Shown piece after piece: positions 36,242-48,234 of a stretch of 64,000 nucleotides of DNA; positions within the stretch are counted from its first letter, which is position 1; each line of letters starts with the position of its first letter. Source of the DNA: Margaritifera margaritifera (taxonomy: Eukaryota > Mollusca > Bivalvia > Unionida > Margaritiferidae). The stretch is taken from the NCBI GenBank assembly GCA_029931535.1, contig JAQPZY010001501.1, positions 2,399,001-2,463,000 of the forward strand, read 5' to 3'. A program made the position numbers and the translations under genes. Below the pieces are notes generated by a model. That model did no database searches, was not told where the DNA came from, and worked only from the letters and a program-made list of their open reading frames with translations.

Positions 36242-36473
36242 TGAAAGAAAAATGAAACCTTTGAATGTGAATAATAAAAACGAGAGTGAGTTAGATAATA
36301 AAACTTTAGACTTAATATCTCTAGAAAAATACATGTTTTATTGTCTACTTGTAGTTAACCAAATTGCAAGATGCATTTCAACTTTACCTTCTGCCCTGAG
36401 GGTTGATCGAGAAATGTATCTTACCCGTACTGATGAAACCCCGAAAGTGTTTTAGTTGACATATTATCTCAAG
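36242..36473 (+). pseudogene. Exon remnant a, unit II
   Basis: Reads MKPLNVNNKNESELDNK, LISLEKYMFYCLLVVNQIA, TLPSALRVDREMYLTRTD, then TAG shortly before the strong donor CTCAAG|GTAAGA. It is the most complete of the three copies. The Leu/Val-rich part could be a membrane segment or a helix core. Family not recognised. Confidence 0.5.
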
Positions 36474-36896
36474 GTAAGAATCATAGGTTCTTTTAAACAT
36501 GTGGGTGACAAATGCCTGTATGATTATATCTTAATGTAGCACGATTTCATACTGCATATATAAACGCTGTTGTATTTTTGTATTCGATAATTTAATCATA
36601 TATATATATATATATATATATGATTCAATTCTGAGTTGGATAGATCTCGCAAATTATTTATATATAAATATACGAGTATTTTCTTTCGATTTTTGTTTTA
36701 CTGATGTCCACAAAGATTGGGTATTTAAAATCATGTCGCAAAAACAATTTAATGAAAATAGTGGAATCATACGGTATGTATTACAGACGTCTCAAGAGTT
36801 TTAAGAGATAAATTATGAACTTTTTGAAACCTGTTCTCTGTCTTCATCATAATGCAAATGAATGTAATTCATCTGAAGATAGTTATTAGCTGGTTG

Positions 36897-36898
<2 letters not shown>

Positions 36899-36942
<44 letters not shown>
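36899..36942 (+). repeat. (TA)n microsatellite
   Basis: In unit III. Units I and IV have only a few TA units here. Confidence 0.9.
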
Positions 36943-36944
<2 letters not shown>

Positions 36945-38108
36945 AGAGTTGGGGTCTGTGTTGTTAGTAGAGGAACTTGATACAAATTAAACTTCTAGTT
37001 TATTCAGAATACTAATTTACCTTGTCGAATTTCCATATTTAATTTAGTTCTAAATTAATTGGAACATACTTAGAATATTAATCCATCAGTCTACCATCAG
37101 ACGGATGACTTATCTCTGTTTAAATAAAGAATAGACTGGTTTGTATAACGTATGCGTTCTTTTTTATTGGTCACATGCCAATTAAAACATAATTTTAGAT
37201 AAACTTCAGTCCACATTTCGGGCCGCTTGCTTAGAGATGGAGGGTAAAGATATTTAGTTTAAACAATATTTATTTAAGAAAACATCTGCACATATAATTC
37301 GAAACAATGCAATATCTGGGGTTCAGTGCAAAGCTTATTAAAACCTCTCAAGACTGAATCCCATGAGATGAAGTAAAAGTTTCGGTTTTGCGGGTTTTTT
37401 TCGGTTTATTGATGTCGTCATATTTCACCTATTTTATTTACTTATTTTATTTATTCACCTAAAATGAGATGCAATCAGATATCTGTCTTAGTTATCCGAT
37501 AATGTTTATATTAATTAGTGACTATTTCATGTTTTATTAATACAGTGATCTTGTTTTTGTTGATATTTATACTGTAAGTGATTGCACAAATTTTGCTTTA
37601 ACACGTGCATTTTTTTTTTAGGTTAATTTAAAAGGACTTGATAAAGTATTACTAGTCAGTAAATATGAGAGAACATTGTTGCACAATTGTTGTTTTCGTC
37701 GGCAAAAATGTCAGATGTTGACTTAGTACCTCTGAGTCATTTTAGGTGGGGGTGGACAAAGGTCGGGGTCTTGAGGGTCTAAAATGTTACTGTTTATTGT
37801 TGCCATTTCTCTGCCTACGCACACACACACACACACAGTTCACAGGAATTCGACGGATTGTTTTGTTTGAAACGGACAATTTACAATATGTATGATTAAA
37901 TAACGTTAGATGGCTGTTTTGTAAGTCTAGCAAAAGATTCTATAAATAAAATCGTACGTTTCTGAACGAACAATGCGTTGAATAACTTTGATCGGTACTG
38001 TTGTTATGCTGACCATTTATTTCATCAATGGCCTATCTTGCTAATATAGGTCACTTATTTCATATATATGTATATCTAAAAGCCACAATATGTAAACGTG
38101 CGTGTGTC

Positions 38109-38117
<9 letters not shown>

Positions 38118-38165
<48 letters not shown>

Positions 38166-38173
38166 AGAGAGAG
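38118..38173 (+). repeat. (GA)n microsatellite with G run
   Basis: Same location as the GA tract at 30260 in unit II, longer. Confidence 0.9.
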
Positions 38174-38499
38174 TTTAAAAGCCAGGTAGATTTTTCACTT
38201 GCAGGATTTGGGTAGAAAGTGTCGTCAATGTGGGATAATTGTTGGTAGTTAATAACCATGAGGAAGAAGACGCAAACTGCTTGGAGACGTTTCTGGGCTT
38301 ATGCGAAACACATATGAAGCTCAAAAATGCAAAAAAAAAACCAGAATTAAAATTACACCGTGCGCATCGACTTGGAAAATTCACATTGAGAAAGATTTCT
38401 GGTTAGAGAAAAAGTGAGACAAATGCTGGTCATCTTACGAAGACAACTTTCGGATTAAGCAAGCAGTTTCTCAAAGAAGCATGCAGAGCACGTAAACAC

Positions 38500-38548
<49 letters not shown>

Positions 38549-38760
38549 ATCCGTTGGCACAAGTGTGGTGCACTGGGCCACAGAAGCAGCCCAGCTCTTT
38601 CTGTCTTGAAATTGACCTCAGCCTCTCTCCATGTAACAACTATTTCTCGTAAATCTCTGGTCAAAGCCGGCATCCATGTCATCTTCTGACCACCTCTCCG
38701 TCCCTTCCGTCCGTATGGGACCCAGTCCATGACTGTTCGAGATATTTAAACAAGCAAAGG
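38500..38760 (-). mobile_element. Non-LTR retrotransposon 3' stub (unit III)
   Basis: The fullest copy. The minus strand reads VPYGRKGRRGGQKMTW, RDLREIVVTWREAEVNFK and LWPSAPHLCQR, then an ATC tail of about 15 units (38500-38548). The order fits the polyprotein C-terminus of a LINE with a short-repeat 3' tail. Confidence 0.65.
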
Positions 38761-39387
38761 CGGAGAGGAAGAAGGCTGTATTGGTGACATACATTATTCA
38801 ATGTAACCAATCATCGCGCAACTCCTTTTCAAGCCGTTACTACATAAAGAATCAATGGAAGGTGGGGTAGATATGCTTCCCATGCTATTAAAGGCAATAC
38901 TCGTTTGTATTATTATTTAGTAAATCGACCGAATCACAATGGCGCAGTTTTTCCCCATTCAATCCAATGATGCTACGCGTTAATAGATCTTGTTTACACG
39001 CTCGACATCATAGGTATATTCAAAACGGATTACTGCCCTAGGGATCAATGATCAAACAGATAATAAATGAATAGCTTCGATGTAGTTTATCTGTTTCGAT
39101 AGATCGTCGTCACATTCACTCGCCCGTGAATAACCAACGGAAAATGTAAGAACGGAAACAGATATTCCACCACATGGAAGTAAGGGTGCACATCCGCAAG
39201 TCTAGTATTAGTACTTTAAAAGAGTACCAAGAATGGACGAGAATGAAATTGCATGATGCAAAGTTGATACGTATTTCCCATCCATGAAATCAATCCAAAT
39301 TCAATATTTTTCTCTTCATTGTCGCTTATAATTGATAAAAAAAGCTTGAAAGAGAAATTCTATAGAATGCGATGTCAACATATATAC

Positions 39388-39389
<2 letters not shown>

Positions 39390-39431
<42 letters not shown>
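39390..39431 (+). repeat. (CATA)/(TA)n microsatellite
   Basis: A short CATA run merging into TA. Confidence 0.85.
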
Positions 39432-39434
<3 letters not shown>

Positions 39435-39973
39435 TTTATTTATAGATTTGACGGTTCAGAATTACAAATAATTTTTTTTTACAATGCCTTAATAATTCTA
39501 ACACATTATTCCATATTCATGAAAAATTAAAGCGGATACTTGATATATTTGATAAAAAAAATGAGAAATTTTCATAGCATAACCCTAAATAAAACATATA
39601 TTGGGTACATTTAGAAACATATACTTTGTTTTAATTTGTATGCACCACTTTATACATTGTATTAATATATCGATTCACTTTCATAACATATTGTACAGGA
39701 CCTGTGTTGAATGCATTTCTGTCCAGGTTATTTAGTTTTCTTTAGCCTCAGAGTGTGGAAGGGTGTTTAGTAGTTTTGTCAGACTTTCAAATGTGTTTTT
39801 GTATGCAAGTGTTCAGTGTAGATGTAAACAAGTTGTTTATTACTCGTCATATCAACGATAACGTTATTGGCTAAATAATGACGTAAAATAAATTATTTAT
39901 TTACAAAAATACTTTAAAAGTGTAATGTATCTACTTGAAGAACATCCATGACGATGATGCGAAAGAGCTTAAA

Positions 39974-39977
<4 letters not shown>

Positions 39978-40029
<52 letters not shown>
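39978..40029 (+). repeat. (TA)n microsatellite
   Basis: Same position as 31938 in unit II. Confidence 0.9.
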
Positions 40030-40031
<2 letters not shown>

Positions 40032-41143
40032 TATTTGTTTCATTCCTATATTTTCACATGTGAAAAATATATCCTTATATTGTCACATGTCAAAATATAA
40101 GATTTCCCATCATGCCACGGGACGCTTGATTGTGTGTGCCTACAGACGGTATACCTGCAGCAACAAAAATGAGCACTTTGTGAGCTAGAACAAATAAATA
40201 AAAACTGCATTACATTTCAGACATAGAAATTAATTTTTCCTGAAGAAATTTGACTCGACGCCTTTACCGTCTCTAAGTTATTTCCCCTTATTTCCTTGAC
40301 AACAATGATAAACCCGTTGTGATGTATTGCGGAATAGGACTTGCTTCGTGGCCAGATATGATCAAATAGTTTATAAAATGTCAAAAATGTAATTTACTGC
40401 GACATATTAGGTCATCCTAATCCTACCGTTCTCTTAATTCACTGATATTTATACGATCAGCCCATGAAAGTGAGGTGAATTTAAGAAAAGCTGGGTGTTG
40501 TGTTGTGCTGAAGAGTGAGTTTAATCTGCTAAGCTTCTATTCTGGAGCAAGTTTGGTATATAATAGAAGAACAATTTTCTTTTCCTTAGTAAATACGGGA
40601 TTTGTTTCATCTTGCGGTACCAAGATCGATATAATTTAAGTTTGAAAGAGAAATTCTGTAGAATGAGATGTACACATTCTGGCATAAATAAAATATGCGT
40701 ATAGTGTATACGCTGTATCTTTCATATACCACTTTATTTTTACATTCGACGGTACAGAATTACAAATGAAAATAAAAAAATGTGCAGTGCCTTAATAATT
40801 CTAACACAATATTCCAGATTCATGAAAAATTAAAAAGGATGCGTTATATATTTTATCAATAAATTTATACATTTTCATAGCATAACCCTAAATGAAACGT
40901 ATCTGTGTTGAATGCATTTCTATATAGGTTATTTAGTTTTCTTTAGCCTTAGACTGTGGAAGGGTGTTTAATAGTTTTGTCAGACTTTCAAATGTGTTTT
41001 TGTATGCAAGTGTTGAGTGTAGATGTAAACAAGTTGTTTATTACTCGTCCTATCAACGATGACGCAATTGACATAACAATGACGTCCAACAAATTATTTA
41101 TTATTTACAAAACTACTTTGAAAGTGTAATGTATCTACTTGAA

Positions 41144-41145
<2 letters not shown>

Positions 41146-41183
<38 letters not shown>
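41146..41183 (+). repeat. (TA)n microsatellite
   Basis: In the shortened internal repeat of unit III. Confidence 0.9.
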
Positions 41184-41190
<7 letters not shown>

Positions 41191-41644
41191 AGAAACTTAT
41201 TGGCGAATTAATCTTCCTATATTTTTTCATTCCTATATTTTCACGTGTGAAAAATATATGCTCTATATTGTCACATGTCAAAATATAAGATTTCCCATCA
41301 TGCTCTGCGACGCTTGATTGTGTGTACCTACAGAAGTTACACATGCAGCAACAAAGATGAGCACTTTATGACCTAGAACAAATAAATAGAAACTGCATTA
41401 CATTTCAGACATGGAAATTAATTTTTCCTAAAGAAATTTGACTCAACGCCTTTAGCGTCTCTATGGATTTACGCCAGTTTCTCTGTTCGAAAGTTGGACC
41501 ACCTTTTATAAACAAAATACTGTCAACTTTTGGTCAAAGGAAATAGGTTCCTTTTTGCAATGTTTCATCCATTTGTGTCACTCTCTGCATTCCTTTCTTC
41601 TCTTCCTTTTTTTTTTGGTTTCCTACCTACATTTGATTGAGTAG

Positions 41645-41868
41645 TGATAATAAAGTGAAACCTTTGAATGTAAGCAATAAAAACGACAGTACGTTAGCTA
41701 ATAACAGTTTAGATTCAATATCTCTAGAAAAATATATGTTTTATTGTCTACTTGTAGTCAACCAGATTGCGAGATGCATTTCAACGCTACCTTCTGCCCA
41801 GAGGGTTGATGGATCTTGTTCGTACTGATATAACCCTGAGAGTGTATCTGTTGACATATTATCTCAAG
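41645..41868 (+). pseudogene. Exon remnant a, unit III (donor GC)
   Basis: The frame reads VKPLNVSNKNDSTLANN, SISLEKYMFYCLLVV and TLPSAQRVD, then a short deletion shifts the frame. The donor is CTCAAG|GCAAGA, i.e. GT changed to GC. The first Met codon is GTG here. Confidence 0.5.
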
Positions 41869-41984
41869 GCAAGAATCATGGGTTTTGTAAACATCTGGAC
41901 GATAAATGCTTGTATCTTAATGTAGCACTATTTCATCCTGCATGTACAAATCCTGTATTGCTTTCGTATTTAAGAATTTAATCA

Positions 41985-41987
<3 letters not shown>

Positions 41988-42036
<49 letters not shown>
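41988..42036 (+). repeat. (TA)n at right edge of unit III
   Basis: It separates unit III from the Ty3/gypsy element. Confidence 0.9.
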
Positions 42037-42040
<4 letters not shown>

Positions 42041-42321
42041 ACGACTATATGGTCTAAGAAAGATGTAACAGAAAAAAAGTGCAACCAACAAATAAAGGTA
42101 AAATTCAACAAGCAATTTATTTCTAAATAATTACAATGAAAATCAAAAGGCACTTGCAATATTGTAAATTAAATTCCATAAATAATCCAGACTGCATTAA
42201 TCTCAAGTCCTAAAATATAGAATGTTCCGAGTGAAGGTAACATACACTTCAAAATGTTGTAAAGCCAATATCAAAGCCAAACATTCCTTCTCAATTGTGA
42301 AATAATGTTTCTGGTGCATGT

Positions 42322-44477
42322 TTAGTTTTTAGAAAAATAACACACCGGGTGATCCACACCATTTGTGTCCTCCTGAATCAATACTCTACCAAATCCTACA
42401 TCACTTGCATCAACATACAATTTAAATGATTGGCTGAAATTTAGTGCAGAAAGAACTGGTGCAATCTTAAGCATGGCTTTTAACTTGTCAAAAGATTCCT
42501 GACACTTGTCAAAGGGACGAAATTTGGTTTTCTTACTCAACAAATATATCAAAGGTTCAGCAATTATAAAAGAAAATTGACAAAATTTCCGATAATATCC
42601 AGCCATACCCAAAAAATAGCATCAGTTGCTTTTTACAAATTGGCACCGGAAATTCAGAAATAGTCTTGACCTTAGCTTCTACAGGTTCAACTTGACTTCG
42701 TCCCACAATATGTCCTAACAATGTGACACAAGCATGGCAAAACTCACTTTTGCTTTGATTACTCGTCAGATGTACATAACTGAGTCGATTTTCCCAGGTG
42801 TCGTTGTAGATAATGACGTCATCGATGTATGCGTCACAATTCTCTAGACCAGATGTTATCATGTTCATCAGACGTTGAAACGTTGCCGGATAATTTTTCA
42901 TTCCAAATGCCATGACTTTATATTGATAAACTCATCTGGAGATACAAATGCTGAAATTTCTTTTGCCCTTTCCGTGAGTGGAATTTGCCCGAATCCTTTT
43001 AAAAGGTCAAACTTGGCGACATATATCGCATTTCCAATTTTATCAATTGAATCGTCCATTCTTGGTATTGGAAATGAATGCGTTTCGGTGACACTGTTGA
43101 CTTTTCTATAGTCAGTAGACATGCGGAATGTATTATCTGGCTTAGGTACAAGAATACATGGTGAACTCCAGTTACTTTTTCTTGGTTCTATAAAATCATT
43201 CTCCAGTAAATACTGAATTTCTTTCTTCAAATGTTCCTGTCTGAGAGGATTCATCCTGTAAGGATGCTGTTTCACAGGCGTAGGATCTACAATGCCAACG
43301 TCATGCTAGATTGTATTTGTTCGTGTAGGAACATCAGGACACAAGTGCTTGTATTAATGTAATAGCTGTTTTAGTTCATTTCTTTCCTGTTGTTGTAGAT
43401 TTGAGAGTTTCTGGTCCAGATTGTTCAATATTTCATAATTTCGATGTTTGGTCACACCAGAGTCACTATAGGCTGATTGTATTCCATCGTTGATATCTTC
43501 ACTGTGTGGGACAGGTACAAGTAAATTAACTGAATAATTAGCTGGACTATCTCTGTCAAAATAATCCTTTAACATATTTATGTGACAAAGTTGTTTCTGT
43601 TTTCCGCCTCCCAGGAGTGTTAACAATATAATTTCGACCTAAGTTTGTCCAGTTTCTTTTCTACAATTCCTAAACCTCTGTCGATATGCATCAGGTATCA
43701 ACTCATAAGCCTTCAAGATGTACCCCTGAACCACATCATAATCAGTGCTTTGTTGTACTGACAGTGAAGTGTAGACTTCACGAGCTTTGCCAATAAGTAC
43801 ACTTTGTAATAAAAAAAGTCCAATGATCTTTCGACCATTTCACGTTTTCATCAAAGTGAAGAAAGTATTTATCTACTTCTTTCTCCCGAAAAGGGGGTAC
43901 TAACCTAATATATCTGGTAACATCAAAACCTGAACTTGTGTGTAAAGGGGGAGGGGAGTGCTCCACTTGCTAGTTCTGAATTTTTTAACCTGTGTTGAAT
44001 TTGTCTTTCTTTTCTCTGCATCTCTCTCTCTCTCTCACTCTCAGCATCCTCATTTCCCTTTCCTTCATTTCCCTTTCCTCTTTCTCTCTCTCTACATCTG
44101 CATCTGTCTATCTTTCTCCTCTGTCTGCATCTGCGTGTGCTTCTCCATCATTTCTTTCTCTTTCTGTATCTGTCTTTCTCTCTCCCTCTCTAAATCTGAA
44201 GCTTTGTAATTCTAATTCCATCTAGTTCAACTCTAATTCCCTTAATGTCCCGTCAGTACCAGATACAGGCTTTCCAATCAAACCCAAAGCACTACTAGCA
44301 AAAGTTGCCTTTCTTACTAAATATTGAATTAAAATAATTTTGTCTCCTGTTTTGTTAATGATGCTTTCGCCTCAGACAGACTACTTTTCTGGCAAGTTCG
44401 AGCTACTCACCCTTTTGCATAGGCTCTAACCCATCCTGAGTAGGATTTGAAATGAAATTCTGAACATTAGATGACAT
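42322..44477 (-). mobile_element. Decayed Ty3/gypsy retrotransposon, internally deleted
   Basis: Minus strand, in order. A gag start near 44477 (MSSNVQNFISNPTQDG) meets a stop within about 25 codons. A Glu/Arg-rich stretch matches the CT-rich DNA at 44020-44200. A gag core follows (FDVTRYIRLVPPF, DKYFLHFDE near 43900; VVQGYILKAYELIPDAYR near 43710). The sequence then jumps to the part preceding reverse transcriptase (KQKQLCHINMLKDYFDRD near 43590). RT follows (RMSTDYRKVN, FDLLKGFGQIPL, AYIDDVIIYND) and the start of RNase H (LYVDASDVGFG near 42420). Zinc knuckle, protease, most of RNase H and integrase are absent. Frameshifts and stops interrupt every part. LTRs were not identified. Confidence 0.85.
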
Positions 44478-44840
44478 TATGAATACTTGCAGGTTTCACT
44501 AAAGATTTCTCAATGAAATATTTGAAACAAAATCAATATGAATTTCAAATGCAGCTTTAATATCTCTAATATGCTATAAAGATAGGTGATATGACAGAAC
44601 TTTCTGGAAAATTATATGGTGTATGTGACTTTTAACACACAACTCTAAAGGAAATTCTAGTTTTATCTATAAACAAAATCAACCCTGACCTCAAATTAAA
44701 TAAACAAATTGTTTACCAAAATCGTCCCTGAACTCAAATACTATGTAAACAACCTAATTCAAGGACAATAGCTAAACATATAAACCTTATACATAACTTC
44801 CTAAAATATTTATAATATTATATAAACATCATACATAGCA

Positions 44841-44841
<1 letters not shown>

Positions 44842-44935
<94 letters not shown>
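44842..44935 (+). repeat. (TA)n microsatellite before unit IV
   Basis: The longest TA tract in the window, about 45 units. Unit IV begins directly after it. Confidence 0.95.
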
Positions 44936-44937
<2 letters not shown>

Positions 44938-44938
<1 letters not shown>

Positions 44939-46000
44939 CAATTCTGAGTTCGATTGATCTCACAAATATTTATTTATATATAAACTATATGAATATTTTC
45001 ATTCGATTTTTGATTTACTGATGCCCAAAAAGGTTCGCTATTTAAAACCATGTCGCATGAACAACTCAAAGAAAATAGTGTAATCATGCGGTATGTATTA
45101 CAAACGTGTCAAGAGTTTTAGGAGACAATTTTTATGAACTTTTTCAAAAACCTGTTCTCAGTCTTCATCATAACTAAGATGAATCTAATTCATGTGAAGA
45201 TGGTTGTTAGTTGGTTGTCATCTTATATATCTATATGGAGCGATTGAGTATGTGTGGTTAGTGGTGGAACTTGATGTAAATTAAACTTCTAGTTTATTCA
45301 AAACACAAATTTATCTTATCGAATTTCCATATTTAATTGGTTCTTATAGAATTAGAACATACTTAGAATATTAATCCACCAGTCTACCATCAGACGTTCA
45401 TTGTATCTCTGTTTGAATAAAGAATAGATTAGTTTGCCTTAGTTATGTATTCTTTTTTATTGGTCACATGCCAATTAAAACATAAGTTTAGATAAACTTC
45501 TGTCGAAATTTCGACCCGGAAACTTACCGAGCGTCAAGATGCTATGGCTAAACAATATTAATTCAAGAAAACTTCTGCACATATAATTCGAAACAATGCA
45601 ATATCTGGGGTTCATTGCAGAGCTTATTAAAACCTCTCAAGACTGAATCCCATGAGATGAAGTAAAAGTTTCGGTTTTGAGAGGTTTTCGGTTTATTGAT
45701 GTCCTCATATTTCACCTAAAATTAGATGCATTCAGATATCCCCCTTAGTTATTCGATAATGTTTATATTTATTAATTTCTACTTAATGTTTCATTGATAT
45801 AGTGATCTTAATTTTGTTGATATTTATACTGTAAGTGTTTGGACTAATTTTTGCTTCAACAGATGCATTTTTGTTATTTTTACGTTAATTGAAACATGAT
45901 TTGATAAAGTATTATTTGTTAGTAAATATGAGAGAACATTGCAAAGTTGTTCTTTTGTTGGTCTTTTGTCGGCAAAAATGTCAATGGTTAGGGATTTGCC
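44938..46000 (+). repeat. Array unit IV (truncated)
   Basis: Matches the first kilobase of unit III (ATTCAATTCTGAGTT, then GCTATTTAAAACCATGTCGC and AGTAAATATGAGAGAACATT) and stops after GTCGGCAAAAATGTCA. Confidence 0.75.
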
Positions 46001-46095
46001 ATGTTTTAAGTTAAAAATACCAGTTGATTGAGGAGTATTATAGTGTATATCATCGGACATAGTCAGATGATCACTTTGAAAGACTACACATCAGC

Positions 46096-46098
<3 letters not shown>

Positions 46099-46160
<62 letters not shown>

Positions 46161-46180
46161 TGTGTGTGTGTGTCTGTGTG
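46099..46180 (+). repeat. (TA)n(GT)n compound microsatellite
   Basis: About 30 TA units and then GT, directly beside the LINE fragment that follows. Confidence 0.9.
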
Positions 46181-46490
46181 GTATCGTCAGCAAAAAGTCT
46201 GATTGTTCATAGTCTACTGTTTATAATATGATTTATATATGCTAAAAACAATACTGGTCATGAGACCGATCCTCGAGGGACTCCTGCAGTAATGTTTTGA
46301 ACATTCGGAAATCGGGAATCCATAACAACAATTGCATTCGTTATGATAAATTATTTTTCAAACAACAAATGTAATCTACCTTAATTCTCGATATTTCAAT
46401 GTTTAATAATCTATCCTGAGTGCAAAACACGATCATGCTTTGCTTATATGGAAGAAAACAGTTACATCTTACTTTCCCTTGATGCAGAGT
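46181..46490 (-). mobile_element. LINE reverse-transcriptase fragment
   Basis: Minus strand, with stops: a DRVLHS-like segment near 46440, then ITAGVPRGSV near 46290, PVLFLAYINHI near 46250 and RLFADD near 46195. These are the RT motifs of Jockey/CR1-like non-LTR elements in the correct order and spacing. The usual FADD catalytic pair is kept. The rest of the element is not recognisable. Confidence 0.75.
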
Positions 46491-47150
46491 TAAGCAAGTC
46501 GTATTATAAATATTTAATAACTGATAGGTTGTAGAGTCACTTGCTGTAAAGGCTGACTGATCTGATACAATTAAATTATGATGAACAATATATTAAAAAA
46601 ATCTTTATAAACACAGTTTTCAAAATACCTTGGACAAAATACAAAACAGTGACATTGGACGATAATTTGACTATTTATTCTAAAAACATTGTTGTGTACT
46701 GGTACCATATTTACAAGTTTCAAGGAATCTTGAACTCTTGAAAATTTTACGCTTGATTATACTTTCAATTCTTTAAACTAACATGGATGCAGTCAATCCT
46801 TACCACACGCTTTAGGTTGATTTAAGCCGATTATGACGTTCAATACGTAGTCTTCAGTAATATTAATGGAAGAAAGAGGGAAGGGGTGGGGTGGGTTGGA
46901 TACGATAATTGATGCATGACCGTTTCAGAAATTTGATAGTGTGATATACTTTCAAGTTGTATGCTTGACTGTTAACAAAATAAATCATGAAATATTTTAG
47001 TTCTTCTCTCCATCTTCAGTTACCATATATACATTTACTATCAGCGTAAACATGTTTGATTGTATTGCTTAAACTTATATTTTCCTACACCTTGAAATAC
47101 CCAATTAGTTATTCAGTATCTTTTAGCAATTTAAACGATGTCATTTTTAC
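46491..47150. other. No gene recognised
   Basis: AT-rich; may include further decayed LINE sequence upstream of the RT fragment, but no motif can be read with confidence. Confidence 0.35.
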
Positions 47151-47152
47151 AG

Positions 47153-47249
47153 TAATCGTCCCCAGATCATCAAAGGGGGCTTATCTTAAGATTTTATATG
47201 TGTTGACCACCTGGGTAATTATGCCACTAGATGTACAACCAATTACCGC
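47153..47249 (+). CDS. Candidate exon, unrecognised
   Basis: Acceptor TTTTTACAG and donor CCGC|GTAAGT bound 97 bases open in one frame: IVPRSSKGAYLKILYV, then LTTWVIMPLDVQPIT. Good splice consensus and frame agreement are the only support. Confidence 0.3.
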
Positions 47250-47279
47250 GTAAGTCAGGAATAATACAAAAAACGCACC

Positions 47280-47486
47280 TCATATATCTAGTATATACAG
47301 TTCGGGGCTCCAGGCTGCGTACACACAACATTGTAGATTACGCGTGGCCCTTGTAGGATAAGAAGGGGAGGTTGGAGTCGAGAGAATCGAAAACAACACC
47401 CGCCAGGAAACGGGGATGTGTACCGCATCCTTTCCACTCTCACGCACCCTTACCGCGAATCGGCCCATAACATGAGTCTTTTTCAT
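47280..47486 (-). other. GC-rich island with minus-strand ORF
   Basis: The stretch is visibly richer in G, C and CpG than its neighbours. The minus strand is open for 68 codons (MGRFAVRVRESGKD, AAWSPELYILDI). It may be an exon or part of an unidentified repeat. Confidence 0.25.
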
Positions 47487-47843
47487 GCAAACTGTTAAAA
47501 CTGCATCGAAAACAACACCATTTTAAAGACTTCATTCGGCCAAAGCAATGACTCCCCTAAATGTAGTGTAGTAATAAGAATGCTACGCAAATAGTTAGAC
47601 TTTCTTGCCAAACAATCACATTTTTAAACAAATGTTTTACCTCATTACAGCATTTATACTTAATTGTTCTTTTTATAGTATTTACATTGACTTGTTGCAT
47701 ACATGTTGGAATTATTAAATATTGGAGGCACGTATATCAGATAAACCGAACAGAAACTCTGAAAATAAATGTTTCACGATATATATGTATATGTAGGGTT
47801 TAAATCACATCAGCCCAATACTGGTTATATACTGCCGTGATAC

Positions 47844-47944
47844 ATACATGCATACATACATACATACATACATACATACATACATACATACATACATACA
47901 TACATACATACATACATACATACATACATACATACATACATACA
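47844..47944 (+). repeat. (CATA)n microsatellite
   Basis: About 25 tetranucleotide units with almost no interruption. Confidence 0.95.
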
Positions 47945-48234
47945 AGACTTAATGGCATTTATCAAACAATTCATATAAATATGGTTTATTGGCTTGAAGT
48001 GAACAAATCATTTTCATGTGTTAAAAAAAAAACTAATAAATTTTAAGTCATACATGTTCCAGATGGATTTGGAAACCCCCCTTGTATAGAGGTAAAGCAT
48101 TTTAAGAGGTATGAAAATCAGACTATCCACATCCCTTGTGGTTTGAACTGTTAATTTCCTGGTCAGTACAATACAACTCTGTTACGATGATTTACTTACA
48201 TATACCTTGATTGCTAACAAGGGTCATAATTACT

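Larger units (their letters stand above)
29345..36560 (+). repeat. Array unit II
   Basis: It starts abruptly at the point equivalent to about 24800 of unit I, so the first kilobase is missing. It then follows the same order of landmarks (29690 CT tract, 30600 non-LTR stub, 31470 ATTCCAGATTCATG, 32020, exon b 35498, exon a 36242). It has about 2.5 kb of extra sequence at 32650-35210 not found in unit I. Confidence 0.75.
36640..41960 (+). repeat. Array unit III, with internal duplication
   Basis: It starts just after a TA tract with ATTCAATTCTGAGTT, as does unit IV. It contains the non-LTR stub at 38500. The block from about 39475 to 40640 is repeated in shortened form at 40640-41460. The sequence then jumps, at about 41462, straight to the part before exon a, so exon b and the SINE are deleted. 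Confidence 0.75.

Noticed and set aside
47846..47944. Repeat array resembling CRISPR
   Set aside because: A pure tetranucleotide repeat without spacers, in an intron-bearing animal genome.
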